A stretch of DNA of 64,000 bases from Nocardioides sp. (GTDB lineage: Bacteria; Actinomycetota; Actinomycetes; Propionibacteriales; Nocardioidaceae): the NCBI RefSeq assembly GCF_025965415.1, contig NZ_JAOPWY010000107.1:1-64000 (forward strand). Direction: 5' to 3'. This document shows positions 38,967 to 47,711 of this stretch, one piece after another. How positions within the stretch are numbered: the first letter of the stretch is position 1; every line of letters starts with the position of its first letter. Under the pieces are notes generated by a model. It did no database searches and was not told the DNA's origin. It worked only from the letters and a program-made list of their open reading frames with translations. The translations under genes were made by a program, and so were the position numbers.

Positions 38967-39332
38967 ATGACCGCCAGCCTGGGCAGCCGCCTGGCCCACG
39001 CCATCGCCACGAAGGACGAGACCGCGCTGCGCGGACTGCTCGCCGCCGACGTCGACTTCAAGGGCCTGACACCCGGCCGCGTGTGGGAGGGCACCGGGCC
39101 CGACGACGTCGTGCGCACCGTGCTCGGCGCGTGGTTCGAGGAGTCCGACGAGATCGTCGCGGTCCTCGACGTGACCGACGGGGAGACCGTCGCCGACACC
39201 GCACGGGTCAGCTACCGCTTCGACCTGGCCAACGCAGACGGCACCTTCGTGGCCGAGCAGCAGGCCTACTACCGCGGCGCCGAGGTCATCGACCACCTCC
39301 GGGTGCTCTGCTCGGGCTTCAGACCGCGCTGA
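38967..39332 (+). CDS. SnoaL/NTF2-like domain protein
   Basis: MTASLGSRLAHAIATKDETALRGLLAADVDFKGLTPGRVWEGTGPDDVVRTVLGAWF...HLRVLCSGFRPR. Confidence 0.75.
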   Translation: MTASLGSRLAHAIATKDETALRGLLAADVDFKGLTPGRVWEGTGPDDVVRTVLGAWFEESDEIVAVLDVTDGETVADTARVSYRFDLANADGTFVAEQQAYYRGAEVIDHLRVLCSGFRPR

Positions 39333-40269
39333 GGCGCCGGGCGAGCTCGCGACCGAGCCGCGCCCCCGAGAGCCACGCCGTCTCCACCTTGGGCTTCGGA
39401 CCCCACCCGTCCCCGCACGCACCGACCAGCCCGCGGGGACCGTCGACCAGGACGTACGGCTCCTCCCGCTCGCCGGTCGGCCGGGCGAAGGTCCAGCGGT
39501 GCACGTGCACGTCCGCCGGCTCGTCGAGGTCCATCAGCCGACGCAGCGCAGCGACGATCCCCGGGCCCGCCCCGGCCGGATCCGCGAGGTGCCGGGCTGC
39601 CAGCTCGGGGGTGGAGTGCACCACCAGCACTGGTGCGTCGTCGCCGCGGCGCCGGCCGTCGTCGGCCACCCACCCGACGGCTGCGTCACCGTTGACGAAG
39701 GCGCCGTCGAAGCGGCCCGCCGGGCCGAGGTGGTCCCAGGTGCGCTCCGGCCAGCGCGCGGCCAGCGCGATCACCGGCTCCCACGCGCGGGTCAGGACCT
39801 CGGTGACGGGGTGGTCCCCACCAAGGCGGCGGGCCTGCGGGTCGGGCATCGCCAGCACGATCGCCGACGCCGTCACGTCGGCCAGGGAGGTCAGGTCAGC
39901 CTGCTCCACGTCGAGGTCGGCCGCGAGGTCCTCGACGAGCGAGCGCAGGCCGCTCGGGGCACCCCAGCGCATCGGACCCGTCGTCGTCCTCGGCTCCTCC
40001 CCCAGCACGCTGAAGGTGTCGGTCCACGGCGTGGCCAGGCCGCGGGCCGCCCAGTCGTCCACGACGGCTCCGAACCCCGGGTCCGACACGGTGAGGTAGG
40101 ACGCCCCGAGGTCGGTCGGGCGCTCCCACAGCCGGCGCGAGGCCATCCGTCCGCCGACGCGATGGCCGCGGTCTAGCAGGCGTACGCCGACGCCAGCGGC
40201 ACGCAGCTCTCGTGCGCAGGCGACGCCCGCGAGACCGGCGCCGACCACCACGACGTCCGACGGCATCAC
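39319..40269 (-). CDS. FAD-dependent oxidoreductase (renalase/amine oxidase-like)
   Basis: MPSDVVVVGAGLAGVACARELRAAGVGVRLLDRGHRVGGRMASRRLWERPTDLGASYLTVSDPGF...; start either GTG 40269 or ATG 40266. Confidence 0.87.
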   Translation of the reverse strand: MMPSDVVVVGAGLAGVACARELRAAGVGVRLLDRGHRVGGRMASRRLWERPTDLGASYLTVSDPGFGAVVDDWAARGLATPWTDTFSVLGEEPRTTTGPMRWGAPSGLRSLVEDLAADLDVEQADLTSLADVTASAIVLAMPDPQARRLGGDHPVTEVLTRAWEPVIALAARWPERTWDHLGPAGRFDGAFVNGDAAVGWVADDGRRRGDDAPVLVVHSTPELAARHLADPAGAGPGIVAALRRLMDLDEPADVHVHRWTFARPTGEREEPYVLVDGPRGLVGACGDGWGPKPKVETAWLSGARLGRELARRLSAV

Positions 40270-40349
40270 AGGATCGCCTCGGCACGCAAAGTCTGCGCGC
40301 AGCGCAGCCCGGCGAGCCCCGCTCCCACGACCACCACGCCTGCGTCCAC
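40266..40349 (-). pseudogene. Vestigial flavoprotein N-terminus (27-aa mini-ORF) overlapping the start of the intact flavoprotein
   Basis: VDAGVVVVGAGLAGLRCAQTLRAEAIL*; nearly identical to VVVVGAGLAGVACARELRAAGV at the start of the adjacent gene; TGATG stop/start overlap. Confidence 0.65.
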
Positions 40350-40372
40350 GCGACGACCCTAGTGAGCCGGTC

Positions 40373-41065
40373 CTAGGTCGTCGGGACGGTCCGGGTGGTG
40401 ACGATCTGCTCGGCCAGCACGCGGAGCTTGAGGTTCTTCTGCTGCGACATCCGGCTGAGCACGGAGAAGGCCCGGTCGGGGGTGAGGTCGAAGCGCTCCA
40501 TCAGGATGCCCGTGGCCTGGCCGATCACCGTGCGGCCGCCGAGCGCCTTCTCCAGCTGCTCGACCTCCTGCGCCGCAGCCAGCGCCACGCCGACGTGGGC
40601 GGCGAGGGCCAGGCCGTCGTGGATGTCGTCGGCGGTGAAGGCCGACGCCTCCCTGCCGTAGAGGTTGAGCGCGCCCAGGTCCTTGTCGTTGGAGTACAAC
40701 CGATAGCTCACGCTGCTGTGCATCCCCAGCCGCTCGACGACCTCGGGGCCCCAGGTCGGCCACCGGTCGTCGGTCGAGAGGTCGTTGCTCACGACCGTCT
40801 GGTCCTTGCGCAGCGCGTCCAGGCACGGGCCCTCGTCGAGCTCGTGCTGGAGTGCGTCGACCTGCCGCAGATCGTCGGTGCTCGTGGCGTGCGTGTCGAT
40901 CCGGTCGCCGCGGTAGACGATGCACACCCCGGCTGCGTCGCACCCGGGGATGATCCTCGTCGCGACCACGACCGCTCGCTCCATCGCCTCCTGCGGACTG
41001 TCGTCGTCCTGCATCTCACGGGCAGCAGCGGCCAGCTCGTCGCGGAAGTCGTCGTGGGGAGGCAC
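40373..41065 (-). CDS. GAF and ANTAR domain-containing protein (putative antiterminator)
   Basis: GAF-like MERAVVVATRIIPGCDAAGVCIVYRGDRIDTHATSTDDLRQVDALQHELDEGPCLDALR...; ANTAR LEKALGGRTVIGQATGILMERFDLTPDRAFSVLSRMSQQKNLKLRVLAEQIV. Confidence 0.9.
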   Translation of the reverse strand: MPPHDDFRDELAAAAREMQDDDSPQEAMERAVVVATRIIPGCDAAGVCIVYRGDRIDTHATSTDDLRQVDALQHELDEGPCLDALRKDQTVVSNDLSTDDRWPTWGPEVVERLGMHSSVSYRLYSNDKDLGALNLYGREASAFTADDIHDGLALAAHVGVALAAAQEVEQLEKALGGRTVIGQATGILMERFDLTPDRAFSVLSRMSQQKNLKLRVLAEQIVTTRTVPTT

Positions 41066-41126
41066 GGGTGAATCATGACCGACGAGCGCAACCCTGCCGA
41101 GGCACTGTCCGGCTAACGTGCAGGGC

Positions 41127-41564
41127 ATGGCCATCAAGCTGGAGAACGTCGCCATCGCGGTGCGCGACCTCGACGAGACCATCGCCTTCTTCACCGACCT
41201 CGGACTCTCGGTGCTCGGTCGCGACACGGTGAGCGGCGAGTGGACCGACACCGCCGTCGGCCTCGACGGCAACCACGCCAAGATCGCCATGCTGCAGACG
41301 CCCGACGGGCACGGCCGGCTCGAGCTCTTCGAGTACATCCATCCCGACGCGATCGAGACCGAGCCGACCCTGCCCAACGAGATCGGCATGCACCGCGTGG
41401 CCTTCTCGGTCGACGATCTCGACGCGGCACTGGAGGTCGCCGCGCGCCACGGGTGCCACCCGCTGCGGGGCGTGGCGACCTACGAGGACGTCTACAGGCT
41501 CACCTACGTCCGTGGGCCCAGCGGCATCATCGTCATGCTCGCCGAGGAGCTGAGGAAGGCCTGA
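41127..41564 (+). CDS. VOC family (glyoxalase-like) protein
   Basis: MAIKLENVAIAVRDLDETIAFFTDLGLSVLGRDTVSGEWTDTAVGLDGNHAKIAMLQTPDGHGRLELFEYIHP...GIIVMLAEEL. Confidence 0.88.
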   Translation: MAIKLENVAIAVRDLDETIAFFTDLGLSVLGRDTVSGEWTDTAVGLDGNHAKIAMLQTPDGHGRLELFEYIHPDAIETEPTLPNEIGMHRVAFSVDDLDAALEVAARHGCHPLRGVATYEDVYRLTYVRGPSGIIVMLAEELRKA

Positions 41565-41602
41565 CGCACGCGCTGTCCACCCCCAACGGGTAGACATGAG
41601 CC

Positions 41603-41785
41603 ATGGCTTCCTCGCTGGTGCGTCCCCGTCAGGGCAAGATCATCGCCGGCGTGTGCGCCGGCCTCGCCGACCGGTTCGGCATCTCCCGCGGCCTGGTGCG
41701 CCTGGGCTTCGTCGTCTTCGGCATCGTCGGCGCGGGCGAGATCGCCTACATCATCGCGTGGATCGTCATGCCGAAGGGCGACTGA
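41603..41785 (+). CDS. Small PspC domain protein
   Basis: MASSLVRPRQGKIIAGVCAGLADRFGISRGLVRLGFVVFGIVGAGEIAYIIAWIVMPKGD. Confidence 0.88.
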   Translation: MASSLVRPRQGKIIAGVCAGLADRFGISRGLVRLGFVVFGIVGAGEIAYIIAWIVMPKGD

Positions 41786-41794
41786 CCGCGGCCC

Positions 41795-42238
41795 TCACCC
41801 AGCCGCCTGCAGTGCCTTGACCTCGTCGCGTGCGGCGACCACGGACGCCCGCTGGCGCTCGACCACGGCCCGGAAGCCGGCGCTCAGGTCCATCTCGAGG
41901 GCGTCGTCGTACTCCGACACCGCGTGGTCCTCGCCCGTCGACGCGGCGGCGAGGACGCTGCTCGCGTCGTCACCCGTCAGCGCGTCCTTGAGCGAGATCC
42001 AGCCACGGTGGACGGCCGCGGCGACCGTCCCGCTCTCGTCGACGTCGTCGCCGTACTCGTGCCCGAGGTCGACGATCTCCCGCCGGAACCCGGCGCGCTG
42101 CTCGGACAGGCGCTGCAGGGTCGTCGCCCACTCCGCGTGGTCGCTGTCGCGCAGCTTCTCCGCAGCGGCGGCGAAGCCTCGCTCGCCGTCCTTCAGTGTC
42201 TCGACCAGCTCCTTGGCGGCCTTCGCGTCGTCCGACAT
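41795..42238 (-). CDS. PA2169-family four-helix-bundle protein (DUF2383-like)
   Basis: AKELVETLKDGERGFAAAAEKLRDSDHAEWATTLQRLSEQRAGFRREIVDLGHEYGDDVDESGTVAAAVHRGWISLKDALTGDDASSVLAAASTGEDHAVSEY. Confidence 0.85.
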   Translation of the reverse strand: MSDDAKAAKELVETLKDGERGFAAAAEKLRDSDHAEWATTLQRLSEQRAGFRREIVDLGHEYGDDVDESGTVAAAVHRGWISLKDALTGDDASSVLAAASTGEDHAVSEYDDALEMDLSAGFRAVVERQRASVVAARDEVKALQAAG

Positions 42239-42365
42239 GTTCGCTCCTTCGTGAGGGGTGTGCCTCCACCCTCACCGAAGCGGCGTCGCGAGTGACCACC
42301 CTTGGGGATGACGCTTTCGTGCCGCGGACGTCGCGCCCCAGTCGTGCCTGCGACGGGGACCGTCC

Positions 42366-42677
42366 TCACCCGGACGCGTCGCCCTCGCGCCGCTCGTGCA
42401 GCCGCTGCTGCGCGGCGGCGAGGAAGGCCAGACAGGGCGCGTCCTCCCCCGGGTGCTTCTCCACGAGGTGGAACGTCCAGCGGTCCATGGCGGCCATGAA
42501 GCCGTTGTCGCCGCCGGCCCGGTGCGTCGACCAGGCCCGGTGGCCGCGGGCGACGCACGTCGAGCAGCTGATCCGGTAGAGGAACTGCTGCTCGCCGTCG
42601 AGGTCGATCGTGACCTTTGCGAGCGGCCCCGCCTGCGCAGCAGCCTTCCTCTCGCGGGCCGAGCGGCTCGCGACCAT
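42366..42677 (-). CDS. Hypothetical protein with CxxC motif
   Basis: MVASRSARERKAAAQAGPLAKVTIDLDGEQQFLYRISCSTCVARGHRAWSTHRAGGDNGFMAAMDRWTFHLVEKHPGEDAP. Confidence 0.6.
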   Translation of the reverse strand: MVASRSARERKAAAQAGPLAKVTIDLDGEQQFLYRISCSTCVARGHRAWSTHRAGGDNGFMAAMDRWTFHLVEKHPGEDAPCLAFLAAAQQRLHERREGDASG

Positions 42678-42722
42678 GTCGTCTCCAGGGGTGTCGTGGT
42701 GGAAGGGGAAAGCGAGCGACGC

Positions 42723-43004
42723 CTAGAGCGCCACGTCCTCCGGGATCACCCGGAGCACGGAGACCGTGCCGGCCTCGCGACCCACGACGACCTTGACGCC
42801 GTCGAGCCGACCCAGCGCCGAGCGCACGTCGTCCACCTCGAGGTGGGTGTCGACGGCGATGTCCGCGTCGCGCACGGGCACCGTCTCGCCCGGCCACAGG
42901 TCTGAGGGAACCTCGAAGGGGTCGAAGTCGGTCTGGGCGGCCGCCCAGAGCTGGAGGGCGGACTCGGCGACGATGTCGTCGGTGGTGGCGTCGTCAGCAT
43001 GCAT
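42723..43004 (-). CDS. Small hypothetical protein
   Basis: MHADDATTDDIVAESALQLWAAAQTDFDPFEVPSDLWPGETVPVRDADIAVDTHLEVDDVRSALGRLDGVKVVVGREAGTVSVLRVIPEDVAL. Confidence 0.6.
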   Translation of the reverse strand: MHADDATTDDIVAESALQLWAAAQTDFDPFEVPSDLWPGETVPVRDADIAVDTHLEVDDVRSALGRLDGVKVVVGREAGTVSVLRVIPEDVAL

Positions 43005-43043
43005 GGGGTCGACGGTACTTCCCCCCACCGGTTGACTGTCGCC

Positions 43044-43553
43044 ATGCCCACCCGACTCCTCATGGTCGCCGACACCCACGTCCCGCAGCGGGCCCGTCAC
43101 CTGCCCGACCAGGTGTGGCAGGCGGTGGACGAGGCGGACGTCGTGGTGCACGCGGGCGACTGGGTCGACGTGCGCCTCCTGGACGCGCTCGAGGCACGGT
43201 CCCGCCGGCTCGTTGCGGTCTTCGGCAACAACGACCACGGCGAGCTGCGGGAGCGCCTGTCGGAGGTGGCGCGCGCCGAGATCGAGGGCGTCCGGCTCGG
43301 CGTGGTGCACGAGACCGGGCAGGCCGCGGGCCGCGAGGAGCGGATGAGCGCCCTCCACCCAGACCTCGACGTCCTCGTCTTCGGTCACAGCCACATCCCA
43401 TGGGACACGACGACGGCCACTGGCCTGCGCCTGCTCAACCCCGGCTCCCCCACCGACCGCCGCCGCCAGCCCCACTGCACCTACCTGACGGCCACCGCCG
43501 AGGGCGGCGACCTGCGCGACGTCACCCTCCATCGGCTTCCACCGAGGAGGTAG
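43044..43553 (+). CDS. Metallophosphoesterase (YfcE/MJ0936-like)
   Basis: MPTRLLMVADTHVPQRARHLPDQVWQAVDEADVVVHAGDWVDVRLLDALEARSRRLVAVFGNNDHGELRERL...VLVFGHSHIPWDTTTATGLRLLNPGSPTDRRRQP. Confidence 0.9.
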   Translation: MPTRLLMVADTHVPQRARHLPDQVWQAVDEADVVVHAGDWVDVRLLDALEARSRRLVAVFGNNDHGELRERLSEVARAEIEGVRLGVVHETGQAAGREERMSALHPDLDVLVFGHSHIPWDTTTATGLRLLNPGSPTDRRRQPHCTYLTATAEGGDLRDVTLHRLPPRR

Positions 43554-43579
43554 GCGCCCACGCGCGGAGGTGCGCCGCC

Positions 43580-43780
43580 TCAGGCTCCGGGTCCTCCCGG
43601 GCGCAGCGAGGGACAGTCGGGGTTGGTGCACTCGCGCACGTCCACGGTGGGGTCACCGCCGCCCACGACACCGTCCTCCGGGCCCGCCGGGCCGTCAGGC
43701 ACCTCGTCGGGGACGCCCGGATGGGGCAGGAGCCGGACCGCAGCGCCGCAGACGGCGCACTTCTCATAGTCGGAGTACAC
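43580..43780 (-). CDS. Small zinc-ribbon-like protein
   Basis: MYSDYEKCAVCGAAVRLLPHPGVPDEVPDG...VRECTNPDCPSLRPGGPGA; CxxC...CxxxxC pairs. Confidence 0.6.
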   Translation of the reverse strand: MYSDYEKCAVCGAAVRLLPHPGVPDEVPDGPAGPEDGVVGGGDPTVDVRECTNPDCPSLRPGGPGA

Positions 43781-43859
43781 GTCCAGACCCTAGCCAGCCC
43801 AGCCCACGGCCCACCATGATGTGACCCCCGCCACTCTCGGATCACCCCAGGAGAGCCCG

Positions 43860-45713
43860 ATGCCCGACGAGATCCCTGCCGAGGTCGCGGCAGTCCGTGA
43901 GCAGTACGAGGCCCGCATCCTCGGGCTGCACATGCCGGCGACGGTGCGCCAGGCGGCGGAGAGGTACGGCGACCAGCCGGCGTTCTCCGACAGGTTCGAC
44001 GTGCCCGAGGGCGAGACCTGGTCGACCCTGACCTGGGCCGGGACATGGGAGCAGACCGAGCGGGTGGCGGCGGCGCTGATCGACCTCGGCGTCGAGACCG
44101 GCGACCCGGTCGCCATCATGGCCAACAACCGCACGGCCCACACGCTCGTCGACTACGGCGCGATGACCGCGGCCGCGGTGCCGATGTCGGTCTACAACAC
44201 CCTCGCCCAGGACCAGGTCGCCTTCATCGCCGCGGAGGCGCGGCCGGTCGTCGTCGTCCTCGAGGACCACGACCGCTACCAGCGCTGGGAGAGGGCGCTC
44301 ACCGAGGTCGACTCGATCCGCCACGTCGTGATGTTCGGCGACGCCGAGCGCGTCGACGACGAGCGGGTGATGACGTGGACCGACTTCCTCGCCCGCGGTG
44401 GGGACGCGAGCGGCGTCGAGGCGCGGATGGACCGGATCACTCCCGACCTGCCCGCCACCTTCCTCTACACCTCGGGCACGACGGGCAACCCCAAGGGCGT
44501 CGTGCTCACCCACCACAACGTGATGTACGAGGCGGTCTCCACCCTCGACGCCGCCGGCCTGGTGGGCCAGCAGCGCACGATCAGCTACCTCCCGCTGGCG
44601 CACATCGCCGAGCGGGTGCTGGCGACCTACGGTCCCCCGTTCCTCGGCAGCCACGTGCACGCGATCCCGGACCCGGCCGGACTCCTCGGTGCCCTCGGCG
44701 AGGTCCACCCGACGGCGTTCTTCGGCGTCCCGCGGGTGTGGGAGAAGATCAAGACCGGCATCTCGGCCAAGCTCGCCGAGGACCCCGACCCCGACAACCA
44801 GACCATGGTCACCAACGCCATGGCGGCCGGCCTGGCCTGGACGCAGGCCCACGAGTACGGCAGCTCGATGACGCCGGAGGTCGAGGCGGCGTACGCCCGG
44901 GCCGACGAGGGGATCCTGGCCTTCCTCCGCCTGCTGCTCGGCCTCGACCAGGTGCAGTGGGCCGCCAGCGCCGCGGCGCCCATGCCGCTGGAGGTCGCCA
45001 AGTTCATGGGCGGCCTCGGCCTCAAGGTGTACGACGTCTACGGCATGACCGAGACGACCGGCGCCTTCACCTCCAACGGCCCCGACCACTTCAAGCTCGG
45101 CACCGTCGGGGTGCCCAATCCCGGCATCGAGGTGCGACTCGGCGAGGACGGCGAGATCCTGTGCCGCGGGCCGGTCAACACCCCCGGCTACTACCGCCAG
45201 GAGGCCGCGACCCGGGCGCTGATCGACGACGACGGCTGGATCCACACCGGCGACATCGGCACGGTCGACGAGGACGGCTTCTACTCGATCATCGACCGCA
45301 AGAAGGAGCTGATCATCACCTCGGCGGGCAAGAACATCGCGCCCTCCAACATCGAGAACTACCTCAAGGAGTCGCCCATCGTCGGCCACGCGATGGCGCT
45401 GGGCGACAACCGCTCCTACGTCGTCGCGATCCTGACGCTCGACGGCGAGATCGCTCCCCTGGTGGCGGCCAAGCTCGGTGTCGAGTTCACCGACCTGGCC
45501 GACCTGTCGACCAAGCCGGAGATCCGCGCGATGGCGCAAGCGGCCGTCGACAAGGCCAACGAGCGGCTCTCGCGGCCCGAGCAGGTCAAGGCCTGGGAGC
45601 TGCTGCCCCACGAGTGGACGGCCGAGTCCGAGGAGCTCACCCCGACGCTCAAGCTCAAGCGCCGGGTCGTCAACACCAAGTACGCCGACGTGGTGGAGAA
45701 GCTGTACGAGTGA
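43860..45713 (+). CDS. Long-chain fatty acid--CoA ligase / AMP-binding protein
   Basis: ATFLYTSGTTGNPKGVVLTHHNVMYEA...VYDVYGMTETTGAFTSNGPDHFKLGTVGVPNPGIEVRLGEDGEILCRGP...GWIHTGDIGTVDEDGFYSIIDRKKELIITSAGKNIAPSNIENYLKE. Confidence 0.95.
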   Translation: MPDEIPAEVAAVREQYEARILGLHMPATVRQAAERYGDQPAFSDRFDVPEGETWSTLTWAGTWEQTERVAAALIDLGVETGDPVAIMANNRTAHTLVDYGAMTAAAVPMSVYNTLAQDQVAFIAAEARPVVVVLEDHDRYQRWERALTEVDSIRHVVMFGDAERVDDERVMTWTDFLARGGDASGVEARMDRITPDLPATFLYTSGTTGNPKGVVLTHHNVMYEAVSTLDAAGLVGQQRTISYLPLAHIAERVLATYGPPFLGSHVHAIPDPAGLLGALGEVHPTAFFGVPRVWEKIKTGISAKLAEDPDPDNQTMVTNAMAAGLAWTQAHEYGSSMTPEVEAAYARADEGILAFLRLLLGLDQVQWAASAAAPMPLEVAKFMGGLGLKVYDVYGMTETTGAFTSNGPDHFKLGTVGVPNPGIEVRLGEDGEILCRGPVNTPGYYRQEAATRALIDDDGWIHTGDIGTVDEDGFYSIIDRKKELIITSAGKNIAPSNIENYLKESPIVGHAMALGDNRSYVVAILTLDGEIAPLVAAKLGVEFTDLADLSTKPEIRAMAQAAVDKANERLSRPEQVKAWELLPHEWTAESEELTPTLKLKRRVVNTKYADVVEKLYE

Positions 45714-46552
45714 GCCGGGACCACGCGTTCGACCTGCAGGCGCACCGCGGCGGTGCGGGGCTCTGGCCGGAGAACACGCTCGAGGCCTTCGGCCGCGCCC
45801 TCGCGCTCGGCGTCTCGACGCTGGAGCTCGACGTCCACCTGACGGCCCAGGACGACGTCGTGGTCGCCCACGACCCGGCCCTCGCGGACGCCCGGCGGAT
45901 CCGCCGACTCACCCGCGCCGACCTGCCCCCGACGATGCCGCTGCTCCGCGACGTCGCGGCGCTGCTCGAGGAGCGCGGCGCCGATCCGGTGCGGATCAAC
46001 CTGGAGATCAAGTACGACGCCCTCGACGCCGCGGGGCTCACCAGCCGGGAGGCCTTCGTGGGCAAGGTCGTCGACGCGCTGCACATCGACGGCCTCGTCG
46101 GGCGCGCCAGCATCCAGTGCTTCGACTGGGGCGTGCTCGACCGGGTGGGCGACGCCGAGCCGGCCCTGGCGCGCAACCTCCTGGTCTCGCCGAAGTACCT
46201 CCGGGCGACCGCCGAGGCCCCCTCCCCCTGGTTCGACGGGCTCGCCGTCGACGCCGACTACGTGCGTACGGCGGCGGCCGAGGGCTTCACCGCGATCTCC
46301 CCCATCCACGGCTCCCCCTTCGCGTCCGGCGTGACCGACCCGGCGTACCGGCCCTTCGCGACGGAGTCCCTGATCGCCGAGGCCCACGGCGCCGGCCTGG
46401 CCGTCATCCCCTACGTCGTCGACGACGAGGCCACGATGCGCCACCTGGTCCGGATCGGGGCCGACGGGCTGATCACCAACCGCCCCGACCGGCTGCGCGA
46501 GATGCTGGCCGACGAGGGGCTCGACGTCCCGCCGAGCTTCGGCCACCCTTGA
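45710..46552 (+). CDS. Glycerophosphodiester phosphodiesterase (second paralog)
   Basis: GTG start overlapping upstream stop; DLQAHRGGAGLWPENTLEAFGRALALGVSTLELDVHLTAQDDVVVAHDPALADARRI...RINLEIKY. Confidence 0.9.
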   Translation: MSRDHAFDLQAHRGGAGLWPENTLEAFGRALALGVSTLELDVHLTAQDDVVVAHDPALADARRIRRLTRADLPPTMPLLRDVAALLEERGADPVRINLEIKYDALDAAGLTSREAFVGKVVDALHIDGLVGRASIQCFDWGVLDRVGDAEPALARNLLVSPKYLRATAEAPSPWFDGLAVDADYVRTAAAEGFTAISPIHGSPFASGVTDPAYRPFATESLIAEAHGAGLAVIPYVVDDEATMRHLVRIGADGLITNRPDRLREMLADEGLDVPPSFGHP

Positions 46553-46572
46553 GGCAACCGACGGAGGACTTG

Positions 46573-47640
46573 ATGCGTCTCCCCATCATGAGGACCCTGT
46601 CCCGCACCACGCTCCTGGCCGCGACCGCGCTCACGCTCGCCGCCTCCCTCGCCCCCGCCACGCAGGCGCTGCCGGGCACGACGGGCCGGGCGACGCCTCG
46701 CACCGTGCTCGACGTACGCAACCTCGAGCAGGGGGCGCCCCCCGCCCTCGCGTGGAGCGAGCGGCGCTCCGGTCGGACCGTCGTCCACGGTGTCGGCGGC
46801 ACGTCGACCCCCGTCCCTAACGACCTCACCGAGCTCGCCCCGATGGGCTCCGGCTACGTCATCCAGACGGCCGGCAACCGGCCCACGACCACCCGGTGGG
46901 TCGCCGCCGACGGCACGCCCGGCCGACGCGAGTGGCGCACGGGCAACGGGCTCGCCGTGTCCGCACAGGGCAGGGCGGTCGCCTTCTCGGGCAGGCGCGG
47001 CAAGGTCTGGACCATCGACAGCGAGGGCGACCGGGTCCTGAGGTTCACCCCCGTGCCGATCACCGGCAAGGGGCAGGCCGTCGCACTCTTCGGTGAGGAC
47101 TGCAAGGAGAGTGGGACCAGCACCGGCTGCACGATCTTCGTCAACGGCGCGCGTGGCTGGCTCACCTCCTCGCACGGGATCGTCGACCGGGCACCGCACG
47201 TCCGGCTGACCTCGACCGGCCGCGGGCGCTGGCTCGGCGGCATCACCTCGGTCAGCGACACCGGCACGTGCAGCGCGATGCTGCGCAACGCCCGGGTGGC
47301 GTGGCGCACCTGCGACAACCGGTTCGCCGACATCTCCCCGGACAACCGCCACGTCCTCGGCCTCCCGGCGTACGGCGACGGGTTCGGCCCGCAGACGCTC
47401 GACCTGCTGGCCACGGCCGACGGCTCGGTGGTCCGGTCCTTCACCGCCGCGCGCAACGGTCGCTCGGCGACGTACTTCGAGGAGGTCTGGGAGGACGCGG
47501 GGCACGTGCTCGTCGTGACGTTCCAGGACGGTGAGTGGGCGGTCGTGCGGCTCGGCGTCGACGGGTCCATGGAGTACGCCGTGGCGCCGCGGGCCGGATC
47601 GTCCGACGTCCGGTCGCCCTTCCAGCTCCAGACCCGATGA
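46573..47640 (+). CDS. Secreted hypothetical protein (possible beta-propeller-like)
   Basis: Signal peptide MRLPIMRTLSRTTLLAATALTLAASLAPATQALPG; repeated VAFSGRRGKVWTIDSEGDRVLRF-like strands. Confidence 0.7.
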   Translation: MRLPIMRTLSRTTLLAATALTLAASLAPATQALPGTTGRATPRTVLDVRNLEQGAPPALAWSERRSGRTVVHGVGGTSTPVPNDLTELAPMGSGYVIQTAGNRPTTTRWVAADGTPGRREWRTGNGLAVSAQGRAVAFSGRRGKVWTIDSEGDRVLRFTPVPITGKGQAVALFGEDCKESGTSTGCTIFVNGARGWLTSSHGIVDRAPHVRLTSTGRGRWLGGITSVSDTGTCSAMLRNARVAWRTCDNRFADISPDNRHVLGLPAYGDGFGPQTLDLLATADGSVVRSFTAARNGRSATYFEEVWEDAGHVLVVTFQDGEWAVVRLGVDGSMEYAVAPRAGSSDVRSPFQLQTR

Positions 47641-47711
47641 GGCGTTGCCCGGTCTAGACCTCAGGGGAATCACCGATGCACGATGTCGGTCCCTCCTGCT
47701 CGACTGGACCC

